Positions 23,466-30,859 of a DNA stretch of 38,868 nucleotides are shown piece after piece. Under the pieces are notes generated by a model. That model was not told the origin of the DNA, ran no database searches, and worked only from the letters and a program-made list of their open reading frames with translations. The stretch covers positions 1 to 38,868 of the forward strand of contig NZ_JAAIMM010000031.1 in the NCBI RefSeq assembly GCF_013300725.1. The letters are read 5' to 3'. Numbering within the stretch: position 1 is the stretch's first letter; each line of letters begins with the position of its first letter. The translations under genes and the position numbers were made by a program. The stretch is from Allocoprococcus comes (GTDB lineage: Bacteria; Bacillota; Clostridia; Lachnospirales; Lachnospiraceae).

Positions 23466-23950
23466 TTCCTATCCTCTAATATTTCCGCATGATACAATTC
23501 TAACTGCAGCGCATTGTAGCAGTCGCACCATGCTTCTGATAATGGCTTTGATTTGCTCAGAAATCTTCTGTATAGCGAAATCAGGTCATTATTTAATTTG
23601 TGTTCCTCTTTCAACTTCACTTCATTCTTATCACGCATTTCTCTTTCCTTGTTTGCATGATAAATTGAAAGTGAAGTCTTGAAGGACATTTTTTTTTCAT
23701 ACTCTCCACCAAGCATCAAAAACGCATCTTTGAACGAAATCCCGTAGAATTTCTGAATAAAAGAAAAGATGTCTCCGTTCGCTCCGCATCCGAAACAATG
23801 AAAGTCTTTATCATATATTTTCAATGATGCATCGTGATCACCTTTGTGGAAAGGACATTTAATGAATCCGGCTCTGTTCGGTTCAGGTAGTCCGCATTTC
23901 GCAAGAATATCTCGCATGTTAAATGTTTGCTTGATCTCTTCTTTTGTCAT
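23462..23950 (-). CDS. CHC2 zinc-finger primase fragment protein
   Basis: A 162-residue protein. FIKCPFHKGDHDASLKIYDK then FHCFGCGANGDIFSFIQKFY (about 29-68) is the CHC2 zinc finger of DnaG-type primases. The TOPRIM catalytic domain is missing; instead a helical charged tail follows. It should bind template DNA and present it to a partner, most simply the DUF927 helicase encoded next. The ATG starts in an ATGA overlap with the nuclease gene and GGAGG precedes it. Confidence 0.88.
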   Translation of the reverse strand: MTKEEIKQTFNMRDILAKCGLPEPNRAGFIKCPFHKGDHDASLKIYDKDFHCFGCGANGDIFSFIQKFYGISFKDAFLMLGGEYEKKMSFKTSLSIYHANKEREMRDKNEVKLKEEHKLNNDLISLYRRFLSKSKPLSEAWCDCYNALQLELYHAEILEDRK

Positions 23951-24453
23951 TTCGCACCACCGTCCTCCGACAGAATCCGAATGATTTCTTTGCCGGTATC
24001 CTTTTTATCGCAAAAAAGGAATTTACATCCATACTTCCGCTCTTGTGTACATAAGATTTTATACAGAGTTTCGCCGGTCATAGCTTTCGTTTCAACGTCT
24101 TCCCACTTGCCAGTCTCAGGATTTACACAACGTTTCCATCTGCGTGGATTTTCCCACCAGATCACGTCAGCCAATCTCTTGATATCTTTTCCATGTTCGA
24201 TAAGAAAGATAATTTTAATGTCATTCTCACTCGCCCGGATAAGCTCTCGTCTGAACCGGTCATGATCTTGACAGACATTGTTGCAAACCTCCAAGAGATT
24301 CTGCTTACGGTCAATGACTAATCTTGGATTGTCATAACTCATGTAGTCACCAACCATAAGCTTTGACACAGGATGCTTGATACCGCACTTGTCGAAAGTT
24401 TCAACTATTTTCGCGATCGCTCTTGCCTTTTCCCTGCTATCAATCTGAATCAC
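23947..24453 (-). CDS. ERCC4-type nuclease
   Basis: A 168-residue protein. The core motif GDY (about 36-38) then VIDRKQNLLEV is the ERCC4/XPF nuclease site, with DRK in place of the usual ERK. QDHDRFRREL follows, as in phage ERCC4 proteins. It may resolve or trim recombination intermediates together with the ERF annealing protein and SSB. The GTG at 24,453 follows GGTGAT at eight bases; a TTG one codon earlier is also possible. Confidence 0.85.
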   Translation of the reverse strand: MIQIDSREKARAIAKIVETFDKCGIKHPVSKLMVGDYMSYDNPRLVIDRKQNLLEVCNNVCQDHDRFRRELIRASENDIKIIFLIEHGKDIKRLADVIWWENPRRWKRCVNPETGKWEDVETKAMTGETLYKILCTQERKYGCKFLFCDKKDTGKEIIRILSEDGGAK

Positions 24454-24469
24454 CAACTCTGATCACCGC

Positions 24470-24889
24470 CTATACAAAAGGAAGCTCTTCATCGATATCA
24501 TCCGGAATATTCATAAATCCGTCTGGTCCCGGATCGCCGAATCCACCGCTTTCTGTCGCTGATTCAGTGCTGTTTTTCTTGGATTCTACAAATTCACAAT
24601 TTTCGATAACGATATCTGTAGTGTAAACCTTCTGACCATCATTATCCGTATAGGAACCAGTCTGGATTCTTCCGTTGCAACCCATTCTCATTCCCTGATG
24701 AAAATATTTCTCAATGAATTCTGCCGTCTTACCAAATGCAACGCAATTCGGGAAATCTGCAGTCGGTCCATTTTCGCTTTTGAACTTCCGGTCAACCGCA
24801 AGCGCAAATCTTGCAATCGATGTTCCACCCTCTGTATATCTGACCTCAGGATCTCTAGTCAGTCTTCCGACAAGCTGCACACTATTCAT
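24470..24889 (-). CDS. ssb: Single-stranded DNA-binding protein
   Basis: A 139-residue OB-fold protein. MNSVQLVGRLTRDPEVRYTE and GTSIARFALAVDRKF are the usual N-terminal SSB lines; the length is slightly short of the bacterial protein. The C-terminal tail ends DDIDEELPFV, the acidic tip that recruits partner proteins. It protects phage single strands and should work with ERF and the DUF927 helicase. GGGAGG precedes the ATG. It overlaps the ERF stop by 8 bases. Confidence 0.95.
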   Translation of the reverse strand: MNSVQLVGRLTRDPEVRYTEGGTSIARFALAVDRKFKSENGPTADFPNCVAFGKTAEFIEKYFHQGMRMGCNGRIQTGSYTDNDGQKVYTTDIVIENCEFVESKKNSTESATESGGFGDPGPDGFMNIPDDIDEELPFV

Positions 24890-25640
24890 TTTCCTTTTCC
24901 TCCCTCTTCAAATCTGGCGTTTTCTGAAATTTATTCATAACTTTCTTAAATTCAAGAACAGTCATATCTTCAATTTTTTTTGCTTTCACATCTCGCATTT
25001 TAAGAATCTGCTCATCACTGACTCCTGTTCGAGCTTGCTCGTTCTTAATCGTACTCAGCATTACCGGAGTAATTGTCGCATCGTCTGGCGCATTTTCTTC
25101 TTTTGCTGGCTGTGTCTGCGGTGCAGGTGCTTTCTGCGCAGATCTTACTTGCTGGACTTTCAGCTCTTCTTTCTTTTCTGCTTTCAACTCAGTTTCAAGC
25201 GATTCTGCATCCGGATCCGACATTTCCTCTGTTGGAATGCAGAAGATTTGAAAGCAAAGGTACTTGTAAGCAATCGCCATTGCTTTGTTGGTTGCTTTAT
25301 CTCCCATATCCATTCCCTCTCCGTAAATAATGGAAGAAATATGGGATCCATCCTCTGCGTAGATGTCGTATTTGACTTTGCATACGACTTTTAAAATTGT
25401 AGCCCCAGTCTTTGTCTTACCGACTTCCTCACATTTTCTTTCTACTACGTTCGGAACAATGACTACCTTATTCTTAGCAAGTGCCGGATGCAGAGCGTTG
25501 AATACATCGTCAACTGATCTGTATTTGAATCCCTGCTGCTTATTTACCTTATCTTTTCCGACAGCTCCACAGTCTGCGATCACTCCTGCGATTGCAGCAT
25601 AAATCTTCGGCTCAGCAATCTGCTGTTTAACTTCGCTCAT
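24882..25640 (-). CDS. ERF-family single-strand annealing recombinase
   Basis: A 252-residue protein. The ERF core covers about residues 10-140: KVNKQQGFKYRSVDDVFNAL, ALAKNKVVIVPNVVERK and GEGMDMGDKATNKAMAIAYK are its recurrent lines. The middle is a low-complexity Pro/Ala/Glu linker (about 165-195), and a C-terminal helical region follows. ERF proteins anneal homologous strands for phage circularisation or recombination. The ATG is in a TAATG overlap with the DUF1351 stop. Confidence 0.93.
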   Translation of the reverse strand: MSEVKQQIAEPKIYAAIAGVIADCGAVGKDKVNKQQGFKYRSVDDVFNALHPALAKNKVVIVPNVVERKCEEVGKTKTGATILKVVCKVKYDIYAEDGSHISSIIYGEGMDMGDKATNKAMAIAYKYLCFQIFCIPTEEMSDPDAESLETELKAEKKEELKVQQVRSAQKAPAPQTQPAKEENAPDDATITPVMLSTIKNEQARTGVSDEQILKMRDVKAKKIEDMTVLEFKKVMNKFQKTPDLKREEKENE

Positions 25641-26581
25641 TATTTCTCTCTCCTCTCAAAGTAAACTCCAATACTGTTGAATGCCATTTCTACAGATTCC
25701 AGTTCCTCTGGTGTAGCAATAACCTTGTAATATGCAGTGACTGTAGTTGGCTGTTCAAATGGGAGATCATCGTCACAGATATCCGGAATAACTTCTTTTT
25801 CTTCCATGACTGCTTTTTCAGCTCTCTCTCGTTCCTCTCTACGAATCTGTTCCTCTCGGAGGATAGCTTCGCGCTCTGCAGCTCTCGCTCTTTCAATTTC
25901 TGCCAAACGCTTACGCTCTTCTTCCTTGGCTCTGCGTTCTTCCTCACGCTTTAAAGCCTCTGCTTTGTTCTGTTCATAGATTGTGATCATCTGGATTGCT
26001 CCGTTCAGATCGAGCGTTCTTTTATAAGATTCCAGTGCATCAGCTTCCTTGTCGGAACGTGTTGCCTTGATCATTGTGATTGCATTACGGATCCCGTTCA
26101 TTTTATCCGTCAGCTCTGCCTTGATGGATTTCATGGATGCTGTCGCATTTTCCCACCGATTGTCATACAGTTTTTCCAAACTGATATATTCCTTGTAGTC
26201 TTCGTATTCGGCAAGCATCTGGCCGAATAGCTTAGTCACATCCTCTTTTTTCGCCTTTCGGCGCTCTTCCTCGAAAGCCTGCACCTGTGCGTTGATTTCC
26301 GTGATAGGCTCTTCCACTTTGGCGGAAAGAACTTTCATTCTCTTTTCGAAAGCATCGTAAGGTTCCATCCATTTCTTTTTAACTGCCTTACGGCTGTCTT
26401 CGATGTCCTTTTTTAGCTTTCTGAGATTTGCGACCTCTGCTTTTGCGATGGTCTTTGTGTCTTCAGTAAATATGGCTCCCTTATATTCGGAAAGTTTCTT
26501 GTCCAGCTGTTCTTCCAGTGCATCAAAATTGAGTTCGATGCTCCCTGGATTTTGATTGATCACTAACGATAATTCACTCAT
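25640..26581 (-). CDS. DUF1351 phage protein, coiled-coil
   Basis: A 313-residue protein commonly found next to ERF or RecT recombination genes. LVINQNPGSIELNFDALEEQ and NLRKLKKDIEDSRKAVKKKW are DUF1351 lines. Residues about 195-260 are a long charged coiled coil of repeated Arg, Glu and Ala, and the end is a folded domain with TVTAYYKVIATPEELESVEM. The ATG at 26,581 is chosen for AAAGGAGG eight bases upstream. Its role in recombination is inferred from the neighbourhood. Confidence 0.88.
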   Translation of the reverse strand: MSELSLVINQNPGSIELNFDALEEQLDKKLSEYKGAIFTEDTKTIAKAEVANLRKLKKDIEDSRKAVKKKWMEPYDAFEKRMKVLSAKVEEPITEINAQVQAFEEERRKAKKEDVTKLFGQMLAEYEDYKEYISLEKLYDNRWENATASMKSIKAELTDKMNGIRNAITMIKATRSDKEADALESYKRTLDLNGAIQMITIYEQNKAEALKREEERRAKEEERKRLAEIERARAAEREAILREEQIRREERERAEKAVMEEKEVIPDICDDDLPFEQPTTVTAYYKVIATPEELESVEMAFNSIGVYFERREK

Positions 26582-26600
26582 TTTATTTGCCTCCTTTAAA

Positions 26601-26792
26601 TTATTCTTTGTCATAGACCACTCGCTCTGCAGCCTTCACGATCAGAAGGCTTGCAATCTGTTTGAGTGATAAAGTTGATTCATTGTAAATTTCCACCAGT
26701 GCGTTATAAGCTTCCGGCGTTACCTTAATAACCATCTGCGCCCCTGTCTGCTGCTTTCTCCTTGCTGGAATGTGTATTGCTTCATCATTCAC
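26601..26792 (-). CDS. 63-residue ribbon-helix-helix-like phage protein
   Basis: MNDEAIHIPARRKQQTGAQM then VIKVTPEAYNALVEIYNEST and LSLKQIASLLIVKAAERVV: a basic N-terminus, one strand, and two helices in the order of CopG/Arc-type ribbon-helix-helix DNA-binding proteins. It is a recurring small gene before DUF1351 in related phages. It may regulate the early operon. Ribosome site GGAGGAG lies well upstream. Confidence 0.75.
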   Translation of the reverse strand: MNDEAIHIPARRKQQTGAQMVIKVTPEAYNALVEIYNESTLSLKQIASLLIVKAAERVVYDKE

Positions 26793-26821
26793 TTGACTTT
26801 CTCCTCCGATTTTCCTATAAT

Positions 26822-27052
26822 TTAGTTGAGTTTTTTGTTATGTGCGCCACTGGAAGCTGCAACTTCCGGGCGCATTTTTATTGTCTTTACGCCTTTATCA
26901 TCCAGGCAATCTGCGAAATTCTTTAAATATCCAATTGCCATCCGTTTGTGGTAATCCGCAGTCTTGTCTACTCTTTCCAGAGATTCAAGTGTTTCGATCA
27001 TCTTGTCGATCTCTCCCACTCGGATGCTCTTACGCTGCTTCTCTTCTGGCAT
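26822..27052 (-). CDS. 76-residue early phage protein, unknown
   Basis: Helical and charged, starting MPEEKQRKSIRVGEIDKMIE, with a DKTADYHKRMAIGYLKNFAD central line. It is soluble, with no zinc ligands or motif. It overlaps the membrane protein gene at 27,030 by 23 bases. I do not recognise a family. Confidence 0.65.
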   Translation of the reverse strand: MPEEKQRKSIRVGEIDKMIETLESLERVDKTADYHKRMAIGYLKNFADCLDDKGVKTIKMRPEVAASSGAHNKKLN

Positions 27053-27266
27053 GCTCCCTCGCCTCCCTTATCTTTCTTTTCCTGTTCCGATATTCCAACA
27101 TCCGGAAGTATTCATGCGCATATGCTCCAACTGCAAACACAGCAAGTCCGAGCACTTCATATAGGTAAAACAACTCCTGTTGTTCTACCGAGCACCCACC
27201 AACCATGCACATAAATCCAAATACAATCGCTGTTTTGCTTAATATCTTTGCAATCTTATAAAACAT
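27030..27266 (-). CDS. Small membrane protein, two helices
   Basis: A 78-residue protein with hydrophobic segments at about 8-24 (ILSKTAIVFGFMCMVGG) and 35-49 (EVLGLAVFAVGAYA), followed by a strongly basic C-terminus (RNRKRKIREAREHARREAA), predicting a cytosolic tail. GGAGG is eight bases before the ATG. It is part of a run of tiny early proteins that could alter the host membrane. No family identified. Confidence 0.65.
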   Translation of the reverse strand: MFYKIAKILSKTAIVFGFMCMVGGCSVEQQELFYLYEVLGLAVFAVGAYAHEYFRMLEYRNRKRKIREAREHARREAA

Positions 27267-27303
27267 CTCTCATCCCTCCTTCTTCTTGTCCAACTGGTAC
27301 CGC

Positions 27304-27402
27304 TTACGCGGTTTTCTCAATGGTATATGTAATTTTCACTTTTTCCTGTTCTTCCAATAAAGAAATCATCACCTGTATGATTTTTTCGATATCGGGTTTC
27401 AT
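27304..27402 (-). CDS. 32-residue early phage peptide
   Basis: A short gene encoding MKPDIEKIIQVMISLLEEQE then KVKITYTIEKTA. It begins with a helix and ends with a strand. The ATG has GGTGGTAAGC upstream. Peptides of this type recur at this place in related phages. It is the first gene after the divergent promoter of the DUF2513 gene. Function unknown. Confidence 0.5.
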   Translation of the reverse strand: MKPDIEKIIQVMISLLEEQEKVKITYTIEKTA

Positions 27403-27451
27403 GCTTACCACCTACTTTCTATTGAAGTTTATGCGGTGCTGGTTGTACTTG

Positions 27452-27480
27452 TTGATTTGTCCTACGTTTTCTCCTATACT
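27452..27480 (+). promoter_or_regulatory. Sigma-A promoter for the DUF2513 gene
   Basis: TTGATT, 17-base spacer, TATACT, ending 49 bases before the ATG at 27,529. Confidence 0.6.
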
Positions 27481-27528
27481 TTTAACTACAGGCACTGCCA
27501 TGCCGAGTCTGAAAGAAAGGAGATTCTC

Positions 27529-27945
27529 ATGGAATTAAATATCTCTTGTGTCCGTTCCATTCTTCTTACTGTCGAAAAATATGAAACTATTTACGAACCA
27601 GTATCGTTTGACGAGGAAATGCATAGTTACTACAAAGATTACTTAGATTTTTGCGATATCGAACAGATTTTATATCATGTCCAATACTGTATAAAAGCAG
27701 GTCTCTTAGCAGATGTAAGTACTACTAAAGCATGGGGACATATCAGCTTTAATTGTTGCCTCGAGCCTTTCGGTCATGATTTTCTTGCAAACACCAGAAC
27801 CGAAGAAAAATGGAAACATACGCAATCAATTCTTAATAAAGTAGGAGACGCAAGCTTAAAAGTTATTTCTTCCATCGCGGAAGGAGTAACTACCGCTTTG
27901 GTTGACAAATATCTCCCCGCTGAGATTTCAAAATTTAACTTTTAA
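27529..27945 (+). CDS. DUF2513 protein (rightward island gene)
   Basis: A 138-residue protein on the opposite strand to its neighbours, with a sigma-A promoter of its own and AAAGGAG before the ATG. MELNISCVRSILLTVEKYET, then YHVQYCIKAGLLADV and later LNKVGDASLKVISSIAEGVT fit DUF2513, a family of phage proteins without assigned function. The separate rightward promoter suggests expression from the lysogen. Its last 11 bases overlap the converging membrane gene. Confidence 0.85.
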   Translation: MELNISCVRSILLTVEKYETIYEPVSFDEEMHSYYKDYLDFCDIEQILYHVQYCIKAGLLADVSTTKAWGHISFNCCLEPFGHDFLANTRTEEKWKHTQSILNKVGDASLKVISSIAEGVTTALVDKYLPAEISKFNF

Positions 27946-28123
27946 ACCGTTCTTCTACCATTTTCCGTGAAACTATTTTGATGTACTCCATCAGTTCGTC
28001 CCTGCTTGGTGGAGTGTAGCCTTTTTCAACGATATAATAGATAATGGCTGTAAAGCGAATTCTCTCTGTAAACCATTTCAACGCAAACAGAATCGCGACT
28101 ACAATGCTAATTATCAATACCAT
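27935..28123 (-). CDS. 62-residue single-span membrane protein
   Basis: MVLIISIVVAILFALKWFTE is a membrane helix; the remaining residues, including KGYTPPSRDELMEYIK, are soluble. Similar proteins (one helix, then a GYTPPS-type line) recur in Firmicutes phages. AGGAGG precedes the ATG. It converges with DUF2513, overlapping by 11 bases, so the two transcripts could interfere. Function unknown. Confidence 0.72.
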   Translation of the reverse strand: MVLIISIVVAILFALKWFTERIRFTAIIYYIVEKGYTPPSRDELMEYIKIVSRKMVEERFKS

Positions 28124-28165
28124 TTTCTCGCCTCCTAATTAAAAATCTGTAAGTTGTTCATTTTC

Positions 28166-28282
28166 TTATTCATCCTCATGTTCGTTCCTCTCGACAATTA
28201 TTCTTATCGGAATCTCGTCTGATACAATGAGCATCCCCGTGATGCTGATGCTCAGCAACCCAAGCAACTCCACTACCTTCAT
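28166..28282 (-). CDS. 38-residue putative membrane protein
   Basis: A short gene encoding MKVVELLGLLSISITGMLIV followed by SDEIPIRIIVERNEHEDE. One membrane helix and an acidic tail, a pattern seen in small early phage proteins. The ribosome site is weak, so this is uncertain. An overlapping 41-residue frame begins a little upstream but has no recognisable pattern. Confidence 0.45.
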   Translation of the reverse strand: MKVVELLGLLSISITGMLIVSDEIPIRIIVERNEHEDE

Positions 28283-28305
28283 TATCAAAAGATTTTTTCA
28301 TAAAA

Positions 28306-28352
28306 TGCGAAAATATTTTCGCAACATTTTGTATAGCAAACATTCGTTTTGC
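28306..28352. promoter_or_regulatory. Two tandem palindromes, operator-like
   Basis: TGCGAAAATATTTTCGCA (28,306-28,323) is a perfect 18-base palindrome. A second imperfect one, GCAAAC ... GTTTTGC, spans 28,336-28,352. They lie between the leftward early genes and the rightward 28,446 gene, so they could control one or both. No confident promoter was found in the gap. Confidence 0.45.
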
Positions 28353-28445
28353 ACTCTATCTAGTATTTTTGTATTGACACATCATAATATTAGTAGTAGC
28401 CTTTCTATAGAAGCTTCAAAATTCTAATGAAAGGCAGGTGACAAC

Positions 28446-28676
28446 ATGAGACGCTACAACCCTCCATTTAATGGAAACCGCTATGTATTAAACAAAGCAA
28501 CTGGAGAAATCCACGATCTGGATAACGAAACATCTCTCTGTCAAATCGATGAAATGAATCCAGACCATGTATCGAACTGTGTATCTTATGAAGATGCCAA
28601 GTTCCGTGCTGCTTTCTTTTCACCACATGGCGGAAATGGTTGCTACTACTGTTTACGATCAAAAGATAACGGATAA
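28446..28676 (+). CDS. 76-residue conserved Firmicutes protein with C-terminal CxxC
   Basis: MRRYNPPFNGNRYVLNKATG then EIHDLDNETSLCQIDEM and NCVSYEDAKFRA, ending GCYYCLRS. The lines are well conserved among small Firmicutes proteins of unknown function, and the pair of cysteines in CYYC together with C32 and H40 might bind zinc. It is a rightward gene among leftward ones, preceded by the tandem palindromes and an AAAGGCAGGTG ribosome site. Its last 31 bases overlap the converging 28,646 gene. Confidence 0.72.
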   Translation: MRRYNPPFNGNRYVLNKATGEIHDLDNETSLCQIDEMNPDHVSNCVSYEDAKFRAAFFSPHGGNGCYYCLRSKDNG

Positions 28677-28852
28677 CCCGATTGAGCTATGGACTTCAAT
28701 GTCTGTAGCTCTTTTTCTGGCAGTTCTTCCCTCAGAAGCTCCGTAAGCCTTTCGGTTGTTTTGCATTCCCAAACCATGTCAAATACCAGTTCTGAAAACT
28801 TCTGTTCGTCTGTGACCATCTTTAATGCATCGAACTTTTTCACATCTCTCAC
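28646..28852 (-). CDS. 68-residue protein, unknown
   Basis: Starts at a GTG overlapping the Cro-like stop (GTGA); a second GTG three codons on has a better-spaced GGAG. The protein is helical (DEQKFSELVFDMVWECKTTE, then LREELPEKELQTLKSIAQ) with no recognised family. It is co-transcribed with the Cro-like gene. Antirepressor or Cro cofactor functions are possible but unsupported. Confidence 0.6.
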   Translation of the reverse strand: MRDVKKFDALKMVTDEQKFSELVFDMVWECKTTERLTELLREELPEKELQTLKSIAQSGYPLSFDRKQ

Positions 28853-29088
28853 TCTCCTTTCTCAATTCCAAATAAGTAATTTGCATCAACACCAAAGTCT
28901 TTTACAACACTAATTAATGATGCAATGTCCGCTGCACGCATTATTCTTCTTCCGTTTAACATGTCGTTCAGTTCTTGCGATGTAAACCCTGCTTTCGATG
29001 CTACTGATGCCTGCTTCAATCCTTTTTCCGAAATAACATTTTTCAAGCGAACTGCAACAATGCTATTTGATGCTGTGATATCAAGCAA
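28849..29088 (-). CDS. Cro-like XRE repressor
   Basis: A 79-residue protein. It starts at TTG at 29,088 because AAAGGAGG lies seven bases upstream; the longer frame would overlap the operators. An XRE helix-turn-helix covers about residues 10-65: VAVRLKNVISEKGLKQASVA, SKAGFTSQELNDMLNGRR and ADIASLISVVKDFGVDANYL. It should bind the three operators and oppose the rightward repressor gene. Its own promoter overlaps the middle operator. Confidence 0.82.
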   Translation of the reverse strand: MLDITASNSIVAVRLKNVISEKGLKQASVASKAGFTSQELNDMLNGRRIMRAADIASLISVVKDFGVDANYLFGIEKGE

Positions 29089-29109
29089 CTTTGTTCCTCC
29101 TTTCTTTTT

Positions 29110-29184
29110 AATAAGTTTCTTGTTGCTTACGATGTTATAACAAGTTTCTTGTTTTGTCAATATGTTTTTAACAAATTTCTTGTT
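29110..29184. promoter_or_regulatory. Three operators of the genetic switch
   Basis: AACAAG-TTT-CTTGTT type palindromes at 29,110-29,124 (AATAAGTTTCTTGTT), 29,139-29,153 (perfect) and 29,170-29,184 (AACAAATTTCTTGTT), centres 29 and 31 bases apart, about three helical turns. They sit between the divergent XRE genes and overlap or flank their promoters. Confidence 0.8.
29134..29160 (-). promoter_or_regulatory. Promoter of the Cro-like operon
   Basis: TTGACA (complement of 29,155-29,160) followed after 15 bases by TATAAC, or after 17 by TAACAT. It overlaps the middle operator. Confidence 0.55.
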
Positions 29185-29192
29185 TTCTTATA

Positions 29193-29221
29193 TTGACATA
29201 CCAAGATTTATGAAATACAAT
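29193..29221 (+). promoter_or_regulatory. Promoter of the CI-like repressor operon
   Basis: TTGACA, 17-base spacer, TACAAT, ending 31 bases before the repressor ATG and starting 8 bases after the third operator. Confidence 0.75.
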
Positions 29222-29251
29222 ACCTATATAAAATAAAAAGAGGTGAATTAA

Positions 29252-29737
29252 ATGAGCGTAGGAAGCCGAATAAAAGAATTACGCGAAAGCAAAAACATAT
29301 CCAGAAATGAACTTGCTGATTCCGTTGGTGTTACAGTTGGAGCTATTTCAAATTATGAAAATGAAGTCAGCTCCCCTAAAGAACCCATTTTATTTAAGAT
29401 AATGGAATCTCTTAAATGTGATGCTAATTATTTATTTCAAGATGCTATTGAAATGCCAAGCATGAAAAACTCAGTTTCTATAGAAGAACTTCACCTTGTA
29501 GAGAAATACCGTGCTCTCGATGAACACGGTAAAGAAATGGTAGATTTTACTTTAACTAAGGAATGGGAACGCTCGATAGCTCTACAGGAACAAGAAAACA
29601 ACTTACCTGAAGAATCAGACACTACTTATCAGCCTACTACCCTCGCCGCTCATTTCGATGGTGATGAATATACAGATGATGAAATGGATGAAATCAACCA
29701 GTTCACTGAGTTTGTAAAAGGCAAAAGAGGTAAGTAA
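29252..29737 (+). CDS. CI-like XRE repressor
   Basis: A 161-residue protein. The first 65 residues are an XRE helix-turn-helix (IKELRESKNISRNELADSVG, VTVGAISNYENEVSSP). The C-terminal half, KYRALDEHGKEMVDFTLTKE followed by an acidic segment, is of the short phage repressor type. There is no S24 peptidase/LexA-like domain, so self-cleavage is not expected; the ImmA-type protein next door is the likely inducer route. Ribosome site GAGGTG. Confidence 0.88.
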   Translation: MSVGSRIKELRESKNISRNELADSVGVTVGAISNYENEVSSPKEPILFKIMESLKCDANYLFQDAIEMPSMKNSVSIEELHLVEKYRALDEHGKEMVDFTLTKEWERSIALQEQENNLPEESDTTYQPTTLAAHFDGDEYTDDEMDEINQFTEFVKGKRGK

Positions 29738-29782
29738 TTTACTGGACAGCTTATCTGATATACTCGAGTGGGAGGTGCTTAT

Positions 29783-30247
29783 ATGAATACGTACGAGCGT
29801 TTACAGGATGAAGCCTGCGAGGACGGTATAGACGTTATAGATTATACATTTCACAGCAACCGTATTAAAGGACTGTATTGTGATGGTGTTATAGCCATCA
29901 GAGAAGACATGACCATTCCAGAAAAGACCTGTGCTTTAGCTGAAGAACTCGGACACCATGAAACATCGGTCGGAAATATCCTCGATATGACATCGGCAGT
30001 CAACCGGAAGCAGGAAAGACAGGCTCGACTGCATGGGTATAACCGCCTGATCGGGCTGATCGGACTTGTAAATGCCTACGAACATGGATGTCAGAGCAGA
30101 TATGAGATCGCGGAATACTTGGAAGTGACGGAAGAATATCTTGAGGATTGCATTGCATGCTACCGGAACAAATTCGGAATCTGTAAACAGGTAGATAATT
30201 ATGTGGTGTATTTTATACCGCAGTTGTCGATGATGAAATTGGTATAA
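29783..30247 (+). CDS. ImmA/IrrE-family protein with altered zinc motif
   Basis: A 154-residue protein. In ImmA/IrrE peptidases the active site is HExxH. Here the matching place reads EELGHH (54-59), in ALAEELGHHETSVGNIL: the first histidine is a glutamate, as in a phage subfamily with LAEELGHYxT lines. Zinc binding may use H58 and H59 instead, or activity may be lost. By family it would cleave or antagonise the adjacent CI-like repressor on induction. ATG at 29,783 with GGGAGG seven bases before. Confidence 0.85.
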   Translation: MNTYERLQDEACEDGIDVIDYTFHSNRIKGLYCDGVIAIREDMTIPEKTCALAEELGHHETSVGNILDMTSAVNRKQERQARLHGYNRLIGLIGLVNAYEHGCQSRYEIAEYLEVTEEYLEDCIACYRNKFGICKQVDNYVVYFIPQLSMMKLV

Positions 30248-30293
30248 CCGCATATGCGATTATATAGAAACACTTTTTATGAGGAGGAAAATT

Positions 30294-30791
30294 ATGAAAA
30301 AGAAACTTGTAGCATTGATTCTGATCGGAAGCATGGCACTGTCGTTTACAGCCTGTGGCAATAGCTCCGATTCATCAAAAGGAACAAAAGAATCATCCAA
30401 GAAGACAGAAGCATCTACCGAAACTCCAAAAGAGGAAGCAAAGGAAGAAGTCAAAGAACCTGTCGTGCTGACTGGAAAATGGGAATATAAAGACGATGAC
30501 GGTACTTGGATGCAGGCAGATATTACAGAGGATACCATCACAATAAACTGGATCATGGATGAAGGAAACACGACTGCTGTTTACTGGGTTGGAACCTATA
30601 CTGCTCCTACAGAATATTCTGAAGAATATACTTGGACATCTACCAGAGACAAAGAAGCAACCGATTCCGCTCTTCTTGCTTCTCTGGATGATACAAAAGA
30701 GTTTTCTTATTCTGATTCAAGCAAACAGATTACCTATCAGGTAACAGTTTCCGGAATAACAAAAACTATAGCACTTAGCGAAACAGACTAA
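30294..30791 (+). CDS. Prophage lipoprotein 1
   Basis: A 165-residue secreted lipoprotein. MKKKLVALILIGSMALSFTA precedes C21, a type II signal with lipobox FTAC; the mature part begins with a Ser/Lys/Glu-rich linker of about 40 residues and ends with a folded beta domain (LTGKWEYKDDDGTWMQADIT). Surface lipoproteins next to a repressor commonly block infection by related phages; that role is a guess here. GAGGAGG before the ATG. Its leader (GATTATATA) and signal peptide closely resemble those of the next gene. Confidence 0.8.
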   Translation: MKKKLVALILIGSMALSFTACGNSSDSSKGTKESSKKTEASTETPKEEAKEEVKEPVVLTGKWEYKDDDGTWMQADITEDTITINWIMDEGNTTAVYWVGTYTAPTEYSEEYTWTSTRDKEATDSALLASLDDTKEFSYSDSSKQITYQVTVSGITKTIALSETD

Positions 30792-30859
30792 TTTTAATAT
30801 ATGACCGCGCTTTTGTGATTATATAAATACTACATTCCATAAGAAGGAGGACAAACTTT

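Noticed and set aside
24714-25394. Open frame of 226 codons opposite the ERF and ssb genes
   Set aside because: It is antisense to two well supported genes, has no ribosome site and no recognisable domain.
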